Below, piece after piece: positions 1 to 14,002 of a stretch of 64,000 bases of DNA. The translations under genes and the position numbers were made by a program. This stretch comes from Planococcus citri (Eukaryota > Arthropoda > Insecta > Hemiptera > Pseudococcidae), in assembly GCF_950023065.1 (NCBI RefSeq), contig NC_088679.1:34720001-34784000 (forward strand), written 5' to 3'. The notes below the pieces were generated by a model that saw only the letters and a program-made list of their open reading frames with translations, made no database searches and had not been told where the DNA came from. Within the stretch, counting starts at the first letter, position 1. Every line of letters starts with the position of its first letter.

Positions 1-2130
1 AAAGGCCGAAATCGGTATCGCTATGGGTTCTGGTACTGCTGTAGCTAAATCTGCCTCGGAGATGGTATTGGCTGATGATAACTTCTCATCCATTGTAGCC
101 GCTGTGGAAGAAGGACGTGCTATTTATAATAACATGAAACAATTTATTCGTTACCTCATTTCATCAAATATTGGTGAAGTCGTCAGGTAATAATTCGATT
201 AATTCGGGAAACCTATTCAAGCATGAATAAGACTTGGAACTATATCTTTGATTCACTTTTCATTGCAGTATTTTCTTAACCGCTGCTCTCGGATTACCCG
301 AAGCTCTTATCCCAGTACAACTACTGTGGGTAAATCTAGTCACTGATGGTTTACCTGCTACCGCTCTCGGTTTCAATCCACCTGATTTGGATATCATGAG
401 TAAAGTAAGTAGTCGTTGTGTATGACACGGTTGTGAAATTTATTCTATGTATAATAAGTGATTTTTTTCAATCGTTACAGCCACCAAGAAAAAGCGACGA
501 AGGTTTGATCTCCGGTTGGTTATTCTTCCGGTATATGGCTATTGGTGGATATGTAGGTGCTGCCACCGTTGGAGCTGCTGCCTGGTGGTTCCTTTTCAGT
601 GTCGATGGTCCTCAGATGACGTATTACCAATTGGTTAGTATGATTTGCTTAAGTAAATTGAGAACGTGTGAGTACGTTCCTTGTGATGAAAGCACCTTGC
701 GATTGTACCGGGCTGTTGAAATTATTCCATTTTTTTGCCAGGTGTCTACCAGGTCATGAAAGTGATCAAAAAGTCATTCTTTCGTACTGTAGGTCATCAA
801 AGTTTTGAAAATCAATGAATATTCTCAAAACTAAATATAAATTTGTCAAAAATGCAGAAAGTATTATGACATGAATTGATGAAAAATTACATAGAAATAG
901 AATATAGAGCAAACATTTTTTCGAAAATTGTTTGAAAATTTGTTGAAATGAAGTGGCTGAAAATTGATGGAAGTGAAAATTGAGCAAAGTTTCGCAAAAA
1001 TTCTAGATAATGAAAAAAAATTGAGGGAAATGTAATTTGCAATTTTACCGAAAAACTGTCTATAATTTAGTTGTTCTGACAGCTTTTTTAAAATGAAAAT
1101 TTTCAGTCTGGACTCCAATGTGAAAAAAGTTCTATGTATTAAAAAATAAACCATCTTCAAAATTGAAGCAGCTGCATGAAGTCTGAGCCTTTTCCAATTT
1201 TTATCGCCTATGAACTTTTTAAATTTTTAAATGCAAACCCCAAAAAATTAAACATAGATTTTTTTTTAAAAACTTGAAATTTTCAATTTTTCAATTTTGA
1301 CTTGTCTATAATTCCTTCAATTTTAAAAATGGGCCATGTTTGAAAAAAAAAACTATTTTGTTCATCTTGAAGAGTTATTCCAGAGATAACTCTACTCAAA
1401 CAATAAATTTCTAATTTACATCCAAATGTTAACCAGCTATTTCAAAATGCCATCTTCATTCTGCCAGATTTAATAATTACCTTACGTAATTAATTTTATT
1501 TTACAGACCCACCACTTGAGCTGTCTCGGTAACCCAGAAGATTTCAAAGGTATCGACTGTCACGTATTCCACGATCCTCATCCGATGACCTTGGCGTTAT
1601 CAGTACTTGTAACTATTGAAATGTTGAACGCCATGAACAGGTAAACTACCCTTCGAATTAATCAATTTGCTCAAGTACCCGGCCTTTAACTTCATTATCT
1701 ATAATTGCAGTTTATCAGAAAACCAGTCACTAATTGTAATGCCACCTTGGTCAAACATGTGGTTGATCGCTTCAATGGGTCTTTCATTCGGATTACATTT
1801 CGTCATCTTACATATTGAATTCTTATCGGTGAGTGGCAGCTGGTCAATGACCCTTTTTATCTGCTTATTAGCGCGTACGTTTGATACGCGAGTAATCGAA
1901 AATTAATTTACATTTTACGTACATTGCAGACTGTGTTCCAAGTCACACCATTGACGATCGAAGAATGGTTAACCGTAATGAAGTTCTCGATACCAGTAGT
2001 ATTGTTGGACGAAACGCTTAAATTTGTCGCCAGGCGATTCACCGATGGTAAGGATGTTTTGAAATCGCTTTGGGGCATCGTTCTTATGTGGTCCGTTTTC
2101 TTCGCCTTAATTGTATACGGGCCGATTTAA
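1..2130 (+). CDS. SERCA: SERCA-type Ca2+-transporting ATPase, C-terminal part (5' end outside the window)
   Basis: This P-type Ca2+ pump uses ATP to move cytosolic Ca2+ into the sarco/endoplasmic reticulum. Exons are 1-186 (first complete codon at 2), 269-404, 481-633, 1507-1640, 1711-1828 and 1930-2130, all with GT-AG borders and matching phases; the stop is at 2128-2130. The 308 residues begin just after the P-domain hinge (KAEIGIAMGSGTAVAK) and cover transmembrane helices M5-M10. Visible family motifs include SSNIGEVVSIF (M5), LWVNLVTDGLPATALGFNPP (M6, with the Ca2+-binding N, T and D), the luminal loop around CLGNPEDFKGIDC, and VVLLDETLKFVAR before M10. The protein ends soon after M10 (IVYGPI), the short type of SERCA C-terminus. 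Phosphorylation and nucleotide domains lie off the left edge. The family assignment is secure; the symbol follows the arthropod name (Ca-P60A in Drosophila). Confidence 0.96.
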
Positions 2131-5100
2131 AGAGCAAAAAGGCGTTCTCTTCTGTCATTTCTGACCCCTTTTCTCTGTTTTACTTTAATTAGGAGTTTCT
2201 ATTCACATTTTCGTTTTTCATCTGTTACATAACGGTATAAATTTACTAGCCTCCCTTATGATGATATTGTGCTAGTATAGGTACGTTTCGTACCCATATG
2301 TACGTTTAACGAAGGGAATTTTAAACTGAACATTCCAATGTTACGCACATTCTCTTCTTGGTACATTACATACCATTGTTGTAGAAAAAAAAAACTGAAA
2401 GTTAGGATCAATGAGATAGTCTCGCGCAGATAAAGATCTCGAAATTATTCCATTTTTTGATATCTATAGCAAACAATGTGTTCCGCGGTGAACCCTTTAG
2501 AGGTTTTTTTTCGTTTTTTAAACTTTTTGTATCATTTTTCAAGTTTTCACGTATATTTTTATAGTTTTTTTTTTGTAAGCTTACGTGTTGTATAAAAAAA
2601 AATCGATAAATAAAAGCAAAATAATATAAATTTGAACGCTGCGGAATACTGAGGGAAAGTTGAAAAAAATTTTAAAATGATTCAGAAGACAAGTGCCTTA
2701 AAATAGGAATACCACTATTTGGGTAAGACGGTGTGTTGTGTTTGTTTGTATTTTAATAATGAATTTACGGCCAAACGGTTTTTACGACAGCCGAATAGTC
2801 GACAACTAAACACTATTTTAACAGCTATTGCTGTATTGTGATGTGTATATTAAGTAACGTTGTTTAGTCTTTTTAGTTATCCCTTATATATTTTCCTCTT
2901 CTCCTACTTGTCTCTAAATATCCATTTTTTTTCTTTCTTTTTTTTTATGTAAAGATTTTGTTCGCATTTTGCCCGCCTTTTGATATAACATGTTTCCTTT
3001 TAATTTTTTTGTTTCTTTTGTCGTTTTTAAAAATTAATTTAAGCGATATAGCTTGTATTAGTTTTATTATAAGAAGGTTCGAGTGAATCAAGTGCTGGGA
3101 TTAGTAGATTTACCTTTTTTAGAAGATGATGTGAGAGATACAGGTGTCCACAGTATCGAGAGTATCGATGTGATCTAGTGTTGAATTTTCAAGAATTGCG
3201 CCTCTTTTTCTTCTATCGGAATATGATTCGGGTTTATCGTGGTATTGTATTTTTACTAAGTCATCGCAACTCAGGGATCATTATTTTGGCTTTTTTCTGG
3301 TGATATAGCTTGAAGTTTAATGCGTTTAACGATGTACGGAACATGATACATTAGATTGCTTCTGCTTCAACTAAGGTTTGAAAACGTTTCGTTTAATTTT
3401 GAGATGACTGCCTGCTGAAAATTGCATATCGTAGTTCGCAATTACCCTTTCCCTTTTTTGATGTTCCGAAATGGAATCGAAAACAATTTTTTCTTGATTC
3501 AGCGAGAGGTTGAATTATCGTAAAAAAATAATAAAAAATTCAATATGACCCCTTTTTCATTTTTTTTCTTTTTTTAAAAGAAAATTATTGTAATACGAAA
3601 CTCTTTGTTTCCTTCCACATAATTTTTTTGATCTTTCTAAAAGATTAAAATTTAAAAATAGCTTTTGAAAGTGTGAATTAAATTTTTTTCAAACAAGTTT
3701 TTTTTAAAAATTTACTTTTACATCTAAAAAGTTTTGACAATTCCGATTTCTCTCAAAAACCCAATTTTACATTTCATAAAAATTTCAATTTTTTTAAAGA
3801 TTGGAATTTTTTATTTAAAAAAATTAAACTTTTGAAAAAATTCATTCGCATTGAAAAAAAATGGTAAAAATTTATGAGAAAAATGAAGACATTATCGGAA
3901 AATTGAAATCTGAGCAAAATTTTGTTATTAGCACCTTGGAAATGAGTAAAAAGCCTCTGTATTTTTTGTAGGTTGGCCGGGGGGGGGGCTGATTTATTTC
4001 GAGTACATTTGATTTTGAATGATATGTTTTGAGAAGTATAATAATATCGTTCGTAAATCAGATGTTTTATCTCTCATTTCTGCTAAAGTTGAAATGTATG
4101 AATGAAGTTTGCCCCCTCCTCCCCCCTCATCACCCTCCTCATTTGAAACAAATCAAAAACTGAAATTAATCAGGAATTATTCTAGGGTCTTAGAAGGATT
4201 GGATTCCGTGGTAGTTTCATTCCACATAGAATGTAAAAATCCATCGTATCAAATTTTGTATCAGTTAGAAAAATCTTCTTAAAAAACAAAGTGAAAATCT
4301 GAAAAGTGTGAGTGTAGTAAATGGTTTTCCCAGCACTTCAAGTAACGTAGCTTTGCCTTTTATCTCCGATTGTGCAATGACATTACGGATTAATAATATA
4401 TTGAAAAAAATTCAGGAAAGAAAGAAAAAAAAAATCGATCAATATATTTTTTAACTAAAAATTATTCGCTTTATTGTTTCACTCGAACAAACGACAGTAA
4501 ATATATTTATGAGAATTTTCGTAATAATTATAAGGACTTATATTTATAATAATTTTTATTATAGTCGTAATTACTTCATTATCATAAAACTAGAGCAGGG
4601 TTTTTTCGACGATTTTCTAGATATAAATATTGGTAAATGAAAATTTACATTACCTAGGTGTTTTTCCTGTTTTTTTTCTTTCTCTTTGTCTTATTTAATT
4701 ACTACGGTACGTTATTATCAAAAATCGTAGCGAGAATGAAAAAAATCGAGAGATGATTAATATTGTGATACGTTGAAATCGAAATAAGGTTAAAGGGGGA
4801 CAAAAGATTACGGAATTAACGTATTAAGAATTTGTTTTATTTATTTATTTCCTTCTCTTTTTTTTTTCGCGAGTATAATTCATAACGGTAAGGACCCATT
4901 TAAGGATTGGAAATTGAGTTTAAAAAAAAAATGATATTTAAATACCTACGTGTGAAGGATGATTCGATGATGTATATAGCTTTCTGAGAAGCTTGGGTTT
5001 TCTATATATTCATTAGTATTACCCTAACACGATGATTTTTTATTACGCTTCTTCGTTACGTTATTTTTTTTTCTCCCATTTCGTGTGTAACACTAATGAC

Positions 5101-8100
5101 GAATTTTTTGAATTTTTTTGTTTGTATTTTGCTGTATTATAATTTTTTTTCCCTGGTGATTTAAACGTTATATACCCGTAATGCTGAAATAGTAATTTAC
5201 ATTATAGACAATATAATAATGTAAATCGAGTTGATTGTGCAATTTTGATTAACTTATGTATATGTTTAGAATTATTACCGTTATAAATTATTCCAATCGA
5301 CGTTGTGGTGTACTTTTTTTTGTTGTTTTTTGTTCTCGACGGCGTTTTATTACCGCCTTTTCATCGCTAAAGATTACCTGGCATAATTAACAAATCACCT
5401 TGGTCATTGTGTGTTTCCCCTCCCCCCATCTAATGTGATCGCTGCTTTTTTAAGAAAAGCCAAACAAATTGAAGATACGAGAAAGGCTCTTGTGACACTT
5501 ACACCGAGGTTATATTATTGTCTGAGCACATTATGTTATTTTTCAATTGTATGTACGTTGAAGTATTCTACAGACGAATACTGTACATTCGTATATTTTT
5601 GTGTTTAATCGATGGAAGAGATATTGGTTATAGTCCGTGAAATGGGTTTTTGGATGTAGTGAATGTGTCATACAGTTCATACGAAAATGTATATAAAATA
5701 CTCAGGTACGTATGAATTTGAACTGGTGGTTAGCTGGTGATGTTTTATGGTACACGAGTGTGTGATCTGGTGATGGAATCTGTGTTGGGGTTACTGCGCT
5801 TCTTTTAAAAATGGTGAAGCTTTTTTTGTGTCGACGTTTGGGGATTTTACGACGAGATATTGATGATTTTTTTGGAATTTTCCAATCGCAGGTTCGTCGG
5901 CATACATTGTACGAGAAAGAGACGACCGTTGGAATGGCGGCTCGTGCGATAGCGATAAGACTAAGCAAGATTAAATTAATTCATTCGCTCGAATTCAGAA
6001 TTCAGTTGCGATATATGTAGATTTTTAATTGTGTGTAATTTACGATGCGTTTTAGTGTACTTAATGTATAATTGATAAGGTTATGGAATGAAAACAATAG
6101 TCATTGAGGGTGTTTAATTATATACGTACGAGTATCACGGCTCGATTGGGTAAACATAACAACGAATCGGGTTCCTTTTCAAATTTTTTCGGTCGGATAG
6201 AGTAGATGTAGGTATCTAGTAGGGTATGGGTTAGTTGTCATTGGTGGTCACGGGGTGAAAAGATGAAGGAAGCGAAATCTGTAAACAAATTTTTGGCGTT
6301 TCCTTGCAAATTATGCATTGTAAATAATCGTGTTTTCTTTTCTTTTATTTTTTATTTTAAAATGTATTTTATACTGCTCTAAAGATAACACAATAAAAAT
6401 TGCATTCCTCTGATTCAACCCTCAAATCTTCTCAATCACACTTGAAATCTGTGTGTACAGAATATTCGATGATTGAACGGAAATTGTATGTACTTCAGAT
6501 TTGGATGCAACTGAGTGCCACTAAAAAAAAAGTTATACGAAGGTGTTGCTTATTCAAAATTGAAAGATGGAATTATGTTTTTAAAAGAAAAAATCTACGT
6601 CCATTTTTGACCTCATGGACCCGGGGATGGGTCGTGCATCAAAGAATAGGAAAAATTGTTTCATGACAGTGTTGCCCTACTTGCAAATCGAAGAACTGCA
6701 AACAGATTTTGAGCTTTGAGAGAAAAATATTGCATTTTCAAGAAAATTAGTATGTAGTTCTTTGAAATAGGGATACATTTTACCACTTTTTGCCTTAGTT
6801 TGAAATTTATAGTGTTATTGTTGTGCTCAAAAATCAAAAATGATGAAAAAAATTCAAAAAAAAATTTAGATTTATAAAATTTAGATTTTCTTAACTTTTT
6901 TAGTCTCTCAGGGCTGGGCAGGAAGTAGTTTGAGCAAAATTTGTTCATTTTTAGTCGTAGATACTGTCAATTTTTTGATCATTTTTTTTTTTGGATTACC
7001 AAGGTTTTTTTCTGGAATTCTGTTCTTAATACTTTAAATTTGCAAGTTTGATAAAAAGTCGTATGAGGAAATTCTGCTCTTTTATTGTAGTCCACTTTCG
7101 TAGTCAAAAAGGATGTTGACTTTTACTTTTTTTTAAAAATAATTCGTCCCTTCAATTCTAGAGATAGGCAAAACCTTTATTGGTGTAACATTTTTCGTAC
7201 GATTAGTGTCGGTAGTACCTCAATTTGAAGTTTTGTAGTCCACTTATCGGACACCTTAAACATTTAAAACGTTTTGAAAATTTGGCATTTTTTTATTTCA
7301 TCATTTTTCATTTTCAGAAATGCTTTCAAGTATTTTTTTGAAATGGCTTTCTTTAAAAAAAAAACAAACAAAAAACAAAAAAACAAAATTTTCAAAAAAA
7401 TAATAAAACCCAACACTTTTTTACCAAAGTCTGAAAAATGTTGTTTTTAAAATTTTTTTGAAAATAGTGGTTGATTTGAAAAGTTAAAACCATTGATATT
7501 TTCTTGTAAATATTATATCCGTACTTTGACTTACTGACTTGACAATTTTGGGTAAGTTTATCAATTCTTTGTTTGGTTGAAAAAATGTTTAATTTATTTT
7601 TTTGATTTCGTATTCTCTACCCACTGATTCGATTTTTTTTTTTAATTTTCATACTTTTATAAATTTTACTTTGCAATTTTAACAATTTTAAAGACTTTAA
7701 TTTTGAACCATTCCGTATTTTTACAAACGTTTTGTTTCCATTCAACTATTTTTTGATTTTAAAAATATATATTTTTTTGAAACTTATATTTTCTCAGGGA
7801 ATAGAATTTTACCGTTTAAAAAATTTATTTCTAGAATTTTTCATCTTGTGTGGTATTCAGTCAGATTCTCAGGGAATTTAATGAATCTATCAGTTTTCAT
7901 TTTGTGAGTTTTTGTACATTTCTGTTTCAATTCTCAGGTTTTAGTTAGCTGTTTCTCTCTATGTTTTTCTTAAGATGATGTTGCATCAATATTTCCAGTA
8001 TTCGAATCTTTGATCTCGAACTCAAAGTTTTGACTTTTTTTTAAAATAGAGTTTCTGATAAAAAAAAATTTTCAAGAGAAAAATTCAAAAATTGTATGAG

Positions 8101-9655
8101 AAATTTATTGCAATTTTTCACGGAGAGAAGAGCCATTTTCAAAGCAAAAAAAATAAAGAAAATACATCTGCAAACTTCTTGGTTTTTTATCAATAAAAAA
8201 ATGCTTCGCTCTCCTCAGTTTTGTAAATCAACTTTTTGAATATTTTGGCAACTCTTCAGAAACTTTTGAATTATTCCAATGGATTTGACACATTCCTATC
8301 TTATGAGTGATTATGACATAGATAGAATAATAAAACATTCCTACAGATATTTCAGATCACACTTCAATTGAATTCAAATTACTCATCAATTTTAGAAAAA
8401 TTATTAGCTAAGCTAAACTAACGTTTTATATTTTGCTTACTTAACAACAACAACCAGAACAAAGAAACACCGGAGACATGAGGAATTCTTGATGCAGTTT
8501 AAAGGTAAGAATTTTTAAGCACGATATGATACCTACCTATACCTACCTATCTACCTGTTTATTCATTGTACATTTACCTTTTTAATTCACAATCGCATGA
8601 TCCGTTTGCACCGGGATATGATTTAATTAAACAATATTTGTTTACAGTTGGTCCGGCAGTTAAAATCGAAAGACAATGGTAAAAACGATGTCGATAGTAA
8701 ACACCTAAGCTACAATGTACAAAATATCGAACATAAAGTTCTAAAAAAAAAATAGTTTACCTACCTTTATTTTTATTCGGTAGTTCATAAATTACTTATA
8801 TCTTTATAGTAAATGCTCAAAAGTAGATCTTAAATTATACGAAACGGTTTTGCCTATAAAAATCGGCAGACACGTTGTATTTTGTACAATAGTATTATTT
8901 TAGATTTTTATTTATGTACGTTTTATGTGTAGCTTATGGAGACATACCGAGCTTTCAAAACTGCCTCCTAACCCTGGTGATTATTTTGTTCACAGAAGTC
9001 AAAGATACGTGGTGATAACTGATAACGCTTCTTCTTTTTTTTTTATCGCTTGTTTAATTTTGAAACTGGAAAAAAAGGCTACCGATCGAGAATCGAAAAA
9101 TTCACTAATGCTTTTATTCTTTCGAATAACCGGCTAAAAAATTTTCGTGTTCGATGGAACCGGAAGCTGCCTATTGTAGTGTTTTGCATTCCTTCATTCC
9201 CTGTGCACTTGGTTTTTTTTTTTTTAAATGACAATTCATCAACGCTATAAATTCCTCTCAATTTTTTGTTTAATACTCAATAGATTCACTATCTGCGCCG
9301 AATTTTTCTCGAGCACATTAACGCTTTGTTATGTTATTGTTTTATCGATGTGTATATATTATTTTACATTTACATGTTCAAATGTACGTTGTTATGTGAA
9401 TGCGAGTATCGTAGAGACGCTCAAATAATAATTGTAAATTCGAACGTTTTACCGATGATTAGGTTTTTTATTAAGTTTAATTTGCGTTAAATTTTAACAT
9501 TAGTATTAATCTGTTACCCGTAAGTTATCGATATTTTTAATAAGTATTACTGTATTTTCGCGTTACGATAGCGAAGTGTTGTATGTGAGAACGTTGTTTT
9601 GACTGTTGACTGTTTGGTTATGTTATATGGTATAGAAGTTGTTAAACCGAATAAA
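2131..9655 (+). other. SERCA 3' UTR and downstream non-coding DNA
   Basis: No convincing coding exon is visible here. Poly(A) signals AATAAA on the + strand lie at 2609-2614, 6392-6397 and 9650-9655, so the SERCA 3' UTR may end about 500 bases after the stop or run several kilobases with alternative sites. Two short segments with splice-like borders (about 8459-8504 and 8647-8750) could be distal 3' exons, but I cannot connect them confidently. The rest is A/T-rich low-complexity sequence with a run of G at about 3971-3980. Confidence 0.5.
8530..8556. repeat. TACC/TACCTA microsatellite
   Basis: A short, slightly imperfect tandem run of ACCT-type units. The same TAGGTA/TACCTA word recurs through the window, for example near 35010-35025 and 44555-44595, and appears to be a local compositional habit. 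It is not the insect telomere repeat TTAGG. Confidence 0.7.
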
Positions 9656-10107
9656 TGTTTTTATTGTTTATGGCCTAGTTAATGGAAGTTTTATGTTCGA
9701 TGATCAGCAATTAATTGTTTGTAGTTGGCTGAATTAAGTAGGTCAAAGAAAGTTTAATTGAAAACGAATTCGTGGGTAAGTTATTGAGTTGATTTGATTA
9801 AATTTAGTCAGATCAAATGGGATCTAGAAAATGGCCGGATTTGATTAGATCTGATCAGCTGTGATCACTTTTCTCTGCGCACGTGTGAAGCATCCATGAA
9901 AAGCATAGAAAGTCACGCTTCCACTCAAATTTTTGAAAAGCCCCCCCCCCAAACTACTAGCAATTTGTTGTTGCTGTTTTTTTTTTTAAATTATTTATCG
10001 ATTTCATTTTTAATTAATTAATTTCTTATATTATATAAACTGTTCCAACTTCGACATTTATATAGAAATAAAAAAATCGAACAATTTTCGCAGAAAACTG
10101 AAAAACG
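9656..10107. other. Gap between convergent SERCA and LDAF1 3' ends
   Basis: The last + strand poly(A) signal ends at 9655, and a - strand AATAAA (TTTATT on +) lies at 10108-10113, so two transcripts probably converge here. The gap holds a GATC-rich stretch (about 9788-9868) and a run of ten C at about 9942-9952. I see no gene. Confidence 0.5.
9788..9868. repeat. GATC-rich repeat, first occurrence
   Basis: Contains repeated GATCAAAT, GGATCTAG, GATTAGATCTGATCAG and TGATCAC words in about 80 bases. It resembles the segment at 40826-41010 in an Mhc intron. Confidence 0.45.
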
Positions 10108-10953
10108 TTTATTTCAACTGGATAAAAGTCATAAATTCACAATTTAAATATTATATTGGTTCAGGTAACTTCGTAAACATACAAGTAATGCGCAGAAAAA
10201 CTATTTAGAAGAGAAAAAAACTATCAAAATTAGGTATAATTACGCGTACAAGGCAGTATTTTGAAGGTCAGTAAGATCTAGACGAGAATATACCCACACG
10301 ATTTAGCAGAACAGGCTTTTACAGATGAACAAATACTCATCTTCCATCTTTCTTCAGATTGCCACCTGAGATTACATAATCGATAGTTATACATAGAAGA
10401 GCCCATAATATCAAAAGGAGTTTGAATACTACGTACTAACGATGCTACACAAACACATTACCTATATCTGGAGAAAAAAAAACAATGGAACTTATATAAA
10501 TACATAAGGTCTGAAAAAAATGAGTTTAATTGGAGTAAAATTATCAAAGAGTATTGCAGCGATAAATTTTATCGAAATTAATTACTGAGAAATCGAGTTT
10601 TTATAGTATTTTGTAACAGAAATCATTCAACCTTTTAAAATACCAATTAAAAGTACTACTTTGTACATTATATCACTAAAGAAAAATGTATGGTTAACCA
10701 AGTCATTATCACAGATCGAGAATTATAAAATACCTAACCAATAAGAAGAAAATATACCTATTTACCCTTACATTTTCAAAAGAACTAGGTAAAATTTACC
10801 TACGAGAATTAATTAATATTTTACCATGGTTTCCTTATAATAGGTAGTCATATTTTGAATTTGAGATCATAAATACGCAGGTAGGTATTGGTGTTTTACA
10901 TTGCTATATGAATTAATTAAAATGGTAGTCATGTATCGTATTCTAAATGAGAT

Positions 10954-11520
10954 TCATTCTTCGTTATTTAAATGAAACGAACGATTCAGGTGATTGTTGT
11001 TGAGTAAGTTATCATCCGGCGGCGTGTTTGAAAACGATGTTATGGGTACTGTTTGACAGAACTGTGCAATTACTAGATAAATCGTCCAGCAAGTGAGTAC
11101 AAATAAGGCCAATGTTATGGTCAATGTAGATAACACTGATAACAGTACAACAAAAGCTACCGCTATAATTGCTCCTGAAACAATATTAAATCAAAGCAAG
11201 CGTTATTTTTAAAAATATTTACTGGGTTAAAATTTGAAGAAAAAAAAGGTAAAAAAAAACCTGAATAGATACCTACCTTCCAAGAAGAGGAATCCAGCAA
11301 AAGTAATAGCGAATGTAATTACACTAAATAGTAAAAATAAGCAAATAGGAACTGCATATGCAGATGCAACGATCACGAGAACCACCGAAAGCACTGGGTA
11401 AGTATCGAAACACCACATCAAAGGAGCAATCATATTTTGCAGATCATACTCGTCTGTCGCCGCTTTAATTTTGCTCATTAACATATTGAAATAAATTGAT
11501 ACGAAAGTAACCCACGACAT
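10954..11520 (-). CDS. LDAF1: Promethin/LDAF1-like lipid droplet assembly factor
   Basis: Promethin (TMEM159/LDAF1) partners seipin in the ER membrane at sites of lipid-droplet formation. There are two coding exons on the minus strand: 11520-11277 and 11174-10954, joined by a 102-base GT-AG intron in phase 1, giving 154 codons (human LDAF1 is close to 160). After about 40 mostly polar residues comes a long hydrophobic stretch, residues about 42-125, readable as paired membrane hairpins. Its core has the family pattern AVPICLFLLF...FAGFLFLEG followed by AIIAVAFVVLLSVLS; the tail is polar and Asn-rich. The ATG at 11518-11520 is the first in the exon. A - strand poly(A) signal at 10108-10113 suggests a 3' UTR of about 850 bases. 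The gene diverges from VPS35L. Family identity rests on the hydrophobic pattern and the VP...LEG core, so it is probable rather than certain. Confidence 0.75.
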
Positions 11521-14002
11521 TGGTAATGGTAATTATTCAAGAAACGAAAAACTAGAAAAAAATTGAGCAATATTTAACACTACATAACACACGCTGTATG
11601 TGTAAAGTGGGCTCGAATTGTGTAGAATTTTACTGGTGTTTCACATAATTATTGATCAACGATAAGAATGAAACACACTAACACACATCTGAAATCGATA
11701 TCACTTGATAAACAATTCATTTTTTTTCGGACGATGGAAATCAGTGTTGTAATTTCTGAGAATTGAAAAGTTTTTCGGGTAACGAGAGACAGAGAGACTC
11801 AAAATTTGTTGAGCTGACTCTCGACTTGAAGAGAAATAATTAAGGTCGGTTGAAATCGAAGTATTGTAGGTATAAGGTGTTTCATACCTCTTGACTCATG
11901 AGTTCCATTCAAATGCACCTACTTTTTGAATTGTGCTGGAGGAGTGAGGAGGGGGAGATTTGAAATATTATCGGAGTGTTTGCTTTTATGATTATTTCTT
12001 CCTCTAGGAACGTCTCATTCATGATTATGAATTTATGATTAACATTATAGGCAGTGTTTAGATCGTTAGATGGTGTAATCATCTCAAATTTCACATAAGA
12101 TACTTGCAGTTTACCTATAAAATATTTACCACTTTCAAGTACAATTTTTGAAATATGAGAAGTAGGTACCTAGACCTAACACACTTGATTTTTGAATGTT
12201 GATGTTTGATTGTGCTATTAAATGCCTACAGAAAGCATTCTGATGTAATGCAATGATCTACAGCATGTAAGAATTTTTTCAATATAAATTTTTGTTAGGT
12301 ACCTATATCTTCAATAATTCTCCTCTGATGTTAGTACCTATAGGTATAGAAATCATGGTGAAGGTATAGGAAGTAAACGGAAACATTGTGCTCGTCATAT
12401 TTTTATGAAACAGTGAAGATTTCAAACTTTACAATTACCTAAGTAGGTAGTAGGTTATGTATTTATTTTCTAGGTGGAGATACTCATCAAACTACAATCA
12501 GACGTTTACTCATGGCCAATCATGAGTTCATGACGAGGCATAATCAAATCACTCGCAATCGTCAATTAACTTTGTGCAGTTACCTTTACTTGCTTATGGT
12601 TTATTTTATTATTACGAGAAGAAATGACGATTACTTCGTTACCAAAAAAGGAAGCAAAATGTTCGATCTTGTGAGTAATTTTGAGTACTCAAGTACAGAA
12701 ATGAAAAATATGTATTTTTTTATTTTTATGATTTCTTGGAAGACATGACGAGATAACGAGTATAAACCGACCTTAGACGTTCATAAATTTTTGAATCAAC
12801 TACACCAAGTATGTTCCTATCAAAATATTTAAGCCCTCATAACCAAAATTTCAACTGCCTAAATTGATTTTTCAATTTTTGGCTGATTTTTGAAAATTCA
12901 AAATTGACCAAGTATTTTGGTGGTTTATGATTTTAAAAAAATGAAAATATATTGAGTGAAAATGATGGAAATTAGTCTTGAAACTCCCCCTCGAATCGAT
13001 TTTCACCCTTCCCGGTCATTCTAAAGACTCCAGCGTGATTTTAGATTTCTCAAGAATTTTAAAATTTCTCCAGAAGCCATGAAAATTAATTCATCACAGC
13101 TGAAAATCAAGTTGAGTTGCTTGAAGCGTTTATCCTCGATTGGAGTCGTTTTCTTGGGGGACACCTCGTGTGTATTTTTTGACCAATATTCTCCAGTATT
13201 TGGTTATGACTGAGGGGAGAGGTTTCCTTATGAGATGGGAAATTTTTTATAACTTTTTTTCGAAAACTGTGGGAAAGGGAAGAACTTACCCAATATTTTT
13301 TTCAGTAGGTATTTACGAATTTTTCACCATCAAACATCATCATTAATATGTAATTAGAGTCTTTAGAATATTAATTTCATATTCAAACTAAAGAACAATC
13401 AAATAAACGCGCAATAAAAGTGGAAATTCATAGATGTGTTCTTTTTACACGGATTTTGACAGATTTTCGAGAATCTGGATTTTGGACGTTTTTTAAAATC
13501 TCTTTTTTTCAACACTTTTGAGAGTACATTCGTCAATTTTTCAAAACCTCGAGACTTCTTTTTCAAAGTAAAATCCAAAATCCATTTTCAAAAGCTGCTA
13601 CCCAAGCAGATTCTTGTGGATTCTAAATCTGCCAAAATCCAGATTCTCGAAAATCTGCCAAAATCCGTGTAAAAAGAACACATCTATTAATTCATGATTT
13701 ATTTTCATCGTAAATTTTTTTAAATCAATGAGCAAGTCGATTATTCGAATCATTACTTTAATATTGTTCAATTTACCTACACTGATTTCTTATCAACTTT
13801 CAAAATGAACATCACATCTGTTCGGTTCAATTTGTTTGAGGTTTTGCTAGTTTTGCGGGTATTAATTAATGTCTCAAAATTGAATAAAGTCGATTAAAAC
13901 TTCATGTTTAAGGAAACTGATTTTAAAATAATGTTCTACATCACAAAAATATTTTTTCGTTCATAGTTGATTCGATTTTAAGTACACGTCTCCGGAAACA
14001 CG
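11521..14002. other. Intergenic region between divergent LDAF1 and VPS35L
   Basis: No coding exon is supported here. The region must contain the 5' ends and promoters of both flanking genes, but I see no clear TATA box or initiator. It carries the inverted-repeat element at 13431-13686. Confidence 0.5.
13431..13686. mobile_element. MITE-like element with 55-bp terminal inverted repeats
   Basis: The outer 55 bases (13431-13485 and 13632-13686) are reverse complements with one mismatch, enclosing about 146 bases. The ends read TAGATGTG...CACATCTA, so a TA dinucleotide borders each side, as expected for Tc1/mariner-type insertion. There is no internal ORF. The near-perfect arms suggest recent mobility or maintained pairing. 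Confidence 0.75.

Noticed and set aside
418..759. 113-codon frame read through the SERCA region
   Set aside because: It is the real exon 481-633 extended into both introns; the spliced structure explains it.
5811..6020. 69-codon plus-strand frame
   Set aside because: No homology and lies in the probable SERCA 3' UTR; no coding pattern.
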